Shown: in pieces, positions 61,070 to 64,000 of the stretch
Position numbering within the stretch: position 1 is the stretch's first letter
Layout: every line of letters starts with the position of its first letter
Source of the DNA: Sorangium cellulosum
Lineage (GTDB): Bacteria > Myxococcota_A > Polyangia > Polyangiales > Polyangiaceae
NCBI RefSeq assembly: GCF_002950945.1
Contig: NZ_CP012673.1
Span: 11,856,501 to 11,920,500, forward strand
Reading direction: 5' to 3'
DNA length: 64,000 nt
Position numbers and translations under genes: made by a program
Notes under the pieces: model-generated
What the model saw: the letters and a program-made list of their open reading frames with translations, nothing else
What the model was told of the DNA's origin: nothing
Database searches by the model: none

Positions 61070-61123
61070 CCCGGTCGGTCAGGCTCATTTCCTGATCCGG
61101 GACGAGGAGCCTGACCGACCGGG
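61070..61123 (+). repeat. Perfect 17-bp inverted repeat
   Basis: CCCGGTCGGTCAGGCTC (61070-61086) and GAGCCTGACCGACCGGG (61107-61123) are exact complements around a 20-nt loop. It lies far from any gene end (250 bp after the DNA-binding protein gene, 980 bp before the next convergent gene end). Too long for chance. It could be a terminator, a protein-binding site or the end of a small element. Confidence 0.85.
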
Positions 61124-62103
61124 TCCCCGCGGTGCCTCTCGCTGCGGAATGGATCCGCCAGACAGGGCGGCCTGCGCCCGCTGACAGCCGCTGTGTGCAC
61201 AGCGCTGGTCCGGTGCCCCGGGCGGCAGGCCTCCCCTCCGCCGCTCCAGACAGCTCGCCTCGGATGCGCCACGATCACCGGGCCACCCCAACATCTTGTA
61301 GGCCGACGACGGCCAAACCACCATCCCTAGTTCCACGTGCCAGAAGGTCGGCACGGTTGGCCGGACTTCTGCGCCGCTTCGCGGCGGCTTCACACGGGCG
61401 GACCTAGCTTTGTTTTCTCGGGGCTCCGCCCCTCTCCGCACCCCGGCGTCCGCTTCGCGGCCGCTCTTCGTTTCGTGCGTCAGGAATCCCTGACGAGATT
61501 TTCGACACGCCAAATCAGCTCCGCTGCGCCGCAAGGATGTCAGCGATGCCTGTCTGGCAGAGCACGATCGGCGATGCGGGAGCGAACCGCCGTGAGCGCA
61601 TTGGACTGATCCATGTCCACCCACCGTGCGCTCGAGGCCTCAGGATGTGCCCTTGAAGCAAGACCGCGTCGGACCGACGTGGAGCGCAACCCCACCTGCG
61701 CAGACATGGCCACCAGGACGCCCCAGGCGGATGTCGCGACGCAGCGCTGCGCGACGAGGCCGACGTCTCTCCGGCAGGAGCGCTCTTGGCCGCTGTCGAC
61801 CCATGTTGGGTGGGGGCGAGAGGCGGCGGCACAACCGCCCACCTCGCCGACCAGCGCGCGCCCACGATGGTAAGCATGGTCTATGCCATCGTCATACCGC
61901 TCGGTGGATACCACGGCTCGAAACAAGGAGAGGACAGAGCAAGAACAACATCACCGCGCTGGACAGGTTCTGACCAGCTCCGGCGCTCCGCGCGCAGGGC
62001 GACGGTCCGGGCAAGAGTCCGCACGCTGGGGCTGACTCCGGGCGGCGCCCGCCGGCAGCGCCGAGCGAACTTCATGAGACCTCGGGGAAAGTGCGATTCG
62101 GGC

Positions 62104-63357
62104 TCAGCGCTGGGCGCGGGCACCGACGATGAGAACGTTCGAAAAAGGCGTCTTTCCCCAGGCCGGCATCGTCTCGCAGGTGAAGCCGAGCTGCTCGAGG
62201 AGCGCGGCGATCTCCCGGGCAGGGCGGAAACGCACCCGCTCGCCCCGGTTGAACCGAAGCGCCGTGAAGATGCGCTCCTCGAGGAGCGTGATCGAGCTCC
62301 TCAGGCCGCGCTCGGTATCTGCCTCGCGGACAAGCAGGCGCCCTCCTGGCCGAACAGCCGCCGCCGCCCGCCGCAGGATCGCGTCCTGCTCATCGACGTG
62401 GAAGTAATGAAGCAGGTCGATGAGCAGCACGGTGTCGGCCTGACCCAGCTCTGCCTCACGCGCGTCTGCACACCAGAATTCCGCAGGCAACGGAGCAGCC
62501 ACGGGCGCAGGTCGCGGCTCGCCGGATGAGCCGGTCAGCTCGGGCGATCGCGGCGGAGCCCCCGCGGTCCCGCCGCTGGCGCGAAGGGCATCGTCTATCT
62601 TGGCGCGGTCCCAGTCGAACCCGCGCACGCGCGTGGCCCGCCCCAGCTCGAGCAGGAGAATCGGCAGCTGGCCAGCCCCGGTCCCGATGTCGAGGACCTC
62701 TCCGAGCGCGCCGGGGTGGTCGCCGGCGAGGTCGGCAATCAGCCGGGCGACGGGGTCGCCGAGGAGCTTGAAGCGAACATAATGAAAGCGGGTGCGCTGC
62801 GCCGGCGTCGCGCCGTCAGGCGGGCTGTACCTCGCGGCGACCCGCTCGACCGCGTGCACCCACGGCGGCGCTTCCGCTGGAAGTCGATACGGCTCCACCC
62901 TGCGGCTCTGCAGCCCGGGCGCGCGGCGCCGCTTCAGCGCGACGAGGGCGAAGATCAAGCCTCCGCCGAGGACGGCGAGCGCGAGCCCGACCACGGGTGC
63001 GCCGAGGAACATGTACTCGGGGAACTCGGACAGCGCTTGCGTCCAGCTCATCTTCTCATCGAGGCGGAGCCAGGTGCCCGTGCGGAGGTACGCCCCGACC
63101 TGGACCTCGGCGGTGAGCAGCGCTGGCGCGAACAAGGGGTTGGAGATGTTCGCAGCGACCCAGGCGATGGCTGCGTCGAGGCGGAACCACAAGCACAGGA
63201 GGAGGACGAGCGGCGTGTGGCAGCCGAAGATCGGCTGGGAGCCGATGAACAGGCCGATCGCCACCGCGATGGCCGTGCGCCCGGCGGACAGCTCGCTGCC
63301 GCGGAGCTCGCGCCACGCGCGGCGCGCCTCCTCTCGGAGCTGGGAGTACCTCGCCAA
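62104..63357 (-). CDS. DUF2062 membrane domain fused to a SAM methyltransferase
   Basis: 417 residues. The N-terminal part (about 20-165) is a DUF2062 domain with three to four spans: AVAIGLFIGSQPIFGCHTPL, LVLLLCLWFRLDAAIAWVAA, NISNPLFAPALLTAEVQVGA and VVGLALAVLGGGLIFALVAL. The C-terminal part (about 215-410) is a class I methyltransferase with VLDIGTGAGQLPILLL (motif I) and DTVLLIDLLHYFHVD (motif IV). DUF2062 proteins are often fused with or next to sugar-transferases; here the partner is a methyltransferase, so it may act on a lipid-linked product. The TTG start at 63357 follows the upstream stop by 3 bp, so translation is coupled. Confidence 0.83.
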   Translation of the reverse strand: MARYSQLREEARRAWRELRGSELSAGRTAIAVAIGLFIGSQPIFGCHTPLVLLLCLWFRLDAAIAWVAANISNPLFAPALLTAEVQVGAYLRTGTWLRLDEKMSWTQALSEFPEYMFLGAPVVGLALAVLGGGLIFALVALKRRRAPGLQSRRVEPYRLPAEAPPWVHAVERVAARYSPPDGATPAQRTRFHYVRFKLLGDPVARLIADLAGDHPGALGEVLDIGTGAGQLPILLLELGRATRVRGFDWDRAKIDDALRASGGTAGAPPRSPELTGSSGEPRPAPVAAPLPAEFWCADAREAELGQADTVLLIDLLHYFHVDEQDAILRRAAAAVRPGGRLLVREADTERGLRSSITLLEERIFTALRFNRGERVRFRPAREIAALLEQLGFTCETMPAWGKTPFSNVLIVGARAQR

Positions 63358-63360
63358 CGC

Positions 63361-64000
63361 TCAGGAGCTGCCTTCCCGCTCCGCACGTTCGGCGTCGCCG
63401 GCCGCATCGGCGATCGTCGTGGCCAGGAGGTCGGATACCTCCGTGGGGGTCGCCTCGTCGAGCACGTCCCAATGCGCGCTCCTCGCGGCCGGCGGCGGCG
63501 GGTCGGCAGGCGCGGCGTCCCTCGGGCGCCCGTTCCGCTGCGCTTCCACCATGCGGAGGTACATCTTCGCCATCTTGTTGTCGGGGTCGATCGCGAGCGC
63601 CTCGCGCCACTCGGCGATCGCCTGATCGGCCGCGCCGAGGGCGAGGAGCGCGACCCCGAGCAGCACGCGGGCGGGCGCGAACTTCGGGTTCGCGTCGCGC
63701 GCGGCGGTGTAGTGCTCGCGAGCGAGCGCCAGATTGCCGGCGTCGCGGTACATCGTCCCGAGGCGCAGCTGGAGATCCGCGAACGTGGGGCACAGGGCCA
63801 CGGCGCGCTTGAGCTCGTCGATCGCTTCCTGCGCGCAGCCCGCGTCGGCGTAGGCCTGCGCGAGCGCGGCGTGCATGTTGGCGATCTTGCCGCGCGCGAA
63901 CGGGTCGACGATGCCTCCCGTCCCCTCGCCGCGGCGGATGCGGGAGTAGACCTGCCGCGCCGCCTCGTACTTGCCGAGATCGTTGTACGTGACGGCGAGG
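63361..64000 (-). CDS. TPR protein, C-terminal part (runs off window)
   Basis: The last 212 or so residues, open to the window edge. At least four TPR units are visible: LAVTYNDLGKYEAARQVYSR, then ALAQAYADAGCAQEAIDELK, GTMYRDAGNLALAREHYTAA and GVALLALGAADQAIAEWREA, followed by a Pro/Ala tail ending in GSS. It is the gene before the DUF2062-methyltransferase fusion, with only a 3-bp gap, so the two probably act together. The N terminus is outside. Confidence 0.85.
   Translation of the reverse strand, partial: LAVTYNDLGKYEAARQVYSRIRRGEGTGGIVDPFARGKIANMHAALAQAYADAGCAQEAIDELKRAVALCPTFADLQLRLGTMYRDAGNLALAREHYTAARDANPKFAPARVLLGVALLALGAADQAIAEWREALAIDPDNKMAKMYLRMVEAQRNGRPRDAAPADPPPPAARSAHWDVLDEATPTEVSDLLATTIADAAGDAERAEREGSS

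Larger units (their letters stand above)
60820..62103. other. Gene-poor region with strong inverted repeats
   Basis: 1284 bp. It holds the terminator-like hairpin at 60897 and the 17-bp inverted repeat at 61070. Short frames on both strands have no motif I recognise. Base use from about 61300 is less GC-rich at third positions than the genes around, in line with noncoding or decayed DNA. It could be the remains of a mobile element, but no transposase motif was found. Confidence 0.5.

Noticed and set aside
61300-61640. Possible transposase or group II intron fragment
   Set aside because: Short translated pieces looked vaguely familiar but no DDE or reverse-transcriptase motif could be found on either strand.
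1-64000. tRNA, rRNA, CRISPR or prophage genes
   Set aside because: I looked for T-loop GTTCGAxTC patterns with pairing arms, regular repeat-spacer arrays and phage genes and found none that hold up. The tandem repeats have no unique spacers.

Overview
The window is very GC-rich (roughly 70% by eye), codes with almost exclusively G/C third positions, uses GTG and TTG starts freely, and carries five eukaryote-like Ser/Thr protein kinases (one partial), many lipoproteins, TPR and PEGA proteins and no prophage or rRNA. This points to a myxobacterium with a large genome, most likely a Sorangium/Polyangium relative in the Polyangiales. The species assignment is an inference; there is no marker gene that fixes it. 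I found no tRNA, rRNA, CRISPR array or intact insertion sequence.

Layout. 0-10 kb: a divergent kinase fragment and SPFH protein, an AlkB-type dioxygenase, a D-aminoacylase-family hydrolase, two decayed transporter genes (Bcr/CflA type and an APC-type permease), then a leftward group of a small unknown protein, a solitary DNA methyltransferase and a YvcK/CofD-like protein. 10-20 kb: a secreted NlpC/P60-like protein, two divergent kinases (one a 1347-residue kinase/ATPase/TPR fusion), a repeat-bearing lipoprotein, a zinc alcohol dehydrogenase and another lipoprotein. 20-28 kb: a coiled-coil membrane protein, then a leftward block of glycine-rich lipoprotein, TPR-PEGA protein, proline-rich membrane protein and kinase. 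28-34.5 kb: a tightly overlapping leftward operon, moxR / large membrane protein / ABC ATPase / ABC permease. 34.5-38.5 kb: two envelope proteins, then cysA and cysK. 38.5-45.8 kb: a glycan or glycolipid cassette (epimerase, GT2, methyltransferase, flippase-like protein, DUF2079 protein) with a universal stress protein. 46-58 kb: amt, yebC, a CPBP protease, coaBC, a DUF2007/zinc-ribbon protein, trpS, a VanW protein, a kinase and uvrC. 58.2-62.1 kb: gene-poor DNA holding a decayed amidohydrolase, one small DNA-binding protein and strong inverted repeats. 62.1-64 kb: a DUF2062-methyltransferase fusion behind a TPR gene that runs off the window.

The most striking property is not a single gene but the density of short tandem duplications. 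There are at least fourteen, with units of 8 to 39 bp. Those inside intact genes (coaBC twice, uvrC, the lipoprotein at 17043, the protein at 1154) have unit lengths divisible by three. One of 16 bp has frameshifted a transporter gene, and others sit between genes or across stop codons. The best candidates for an under-described system are the moxR-ABC operon at 28.4-34.5 kb and the divergent kinase pair whose members both seem to carry a degenerate class III cyclase domain. Neither is proven novel from sequence alone.
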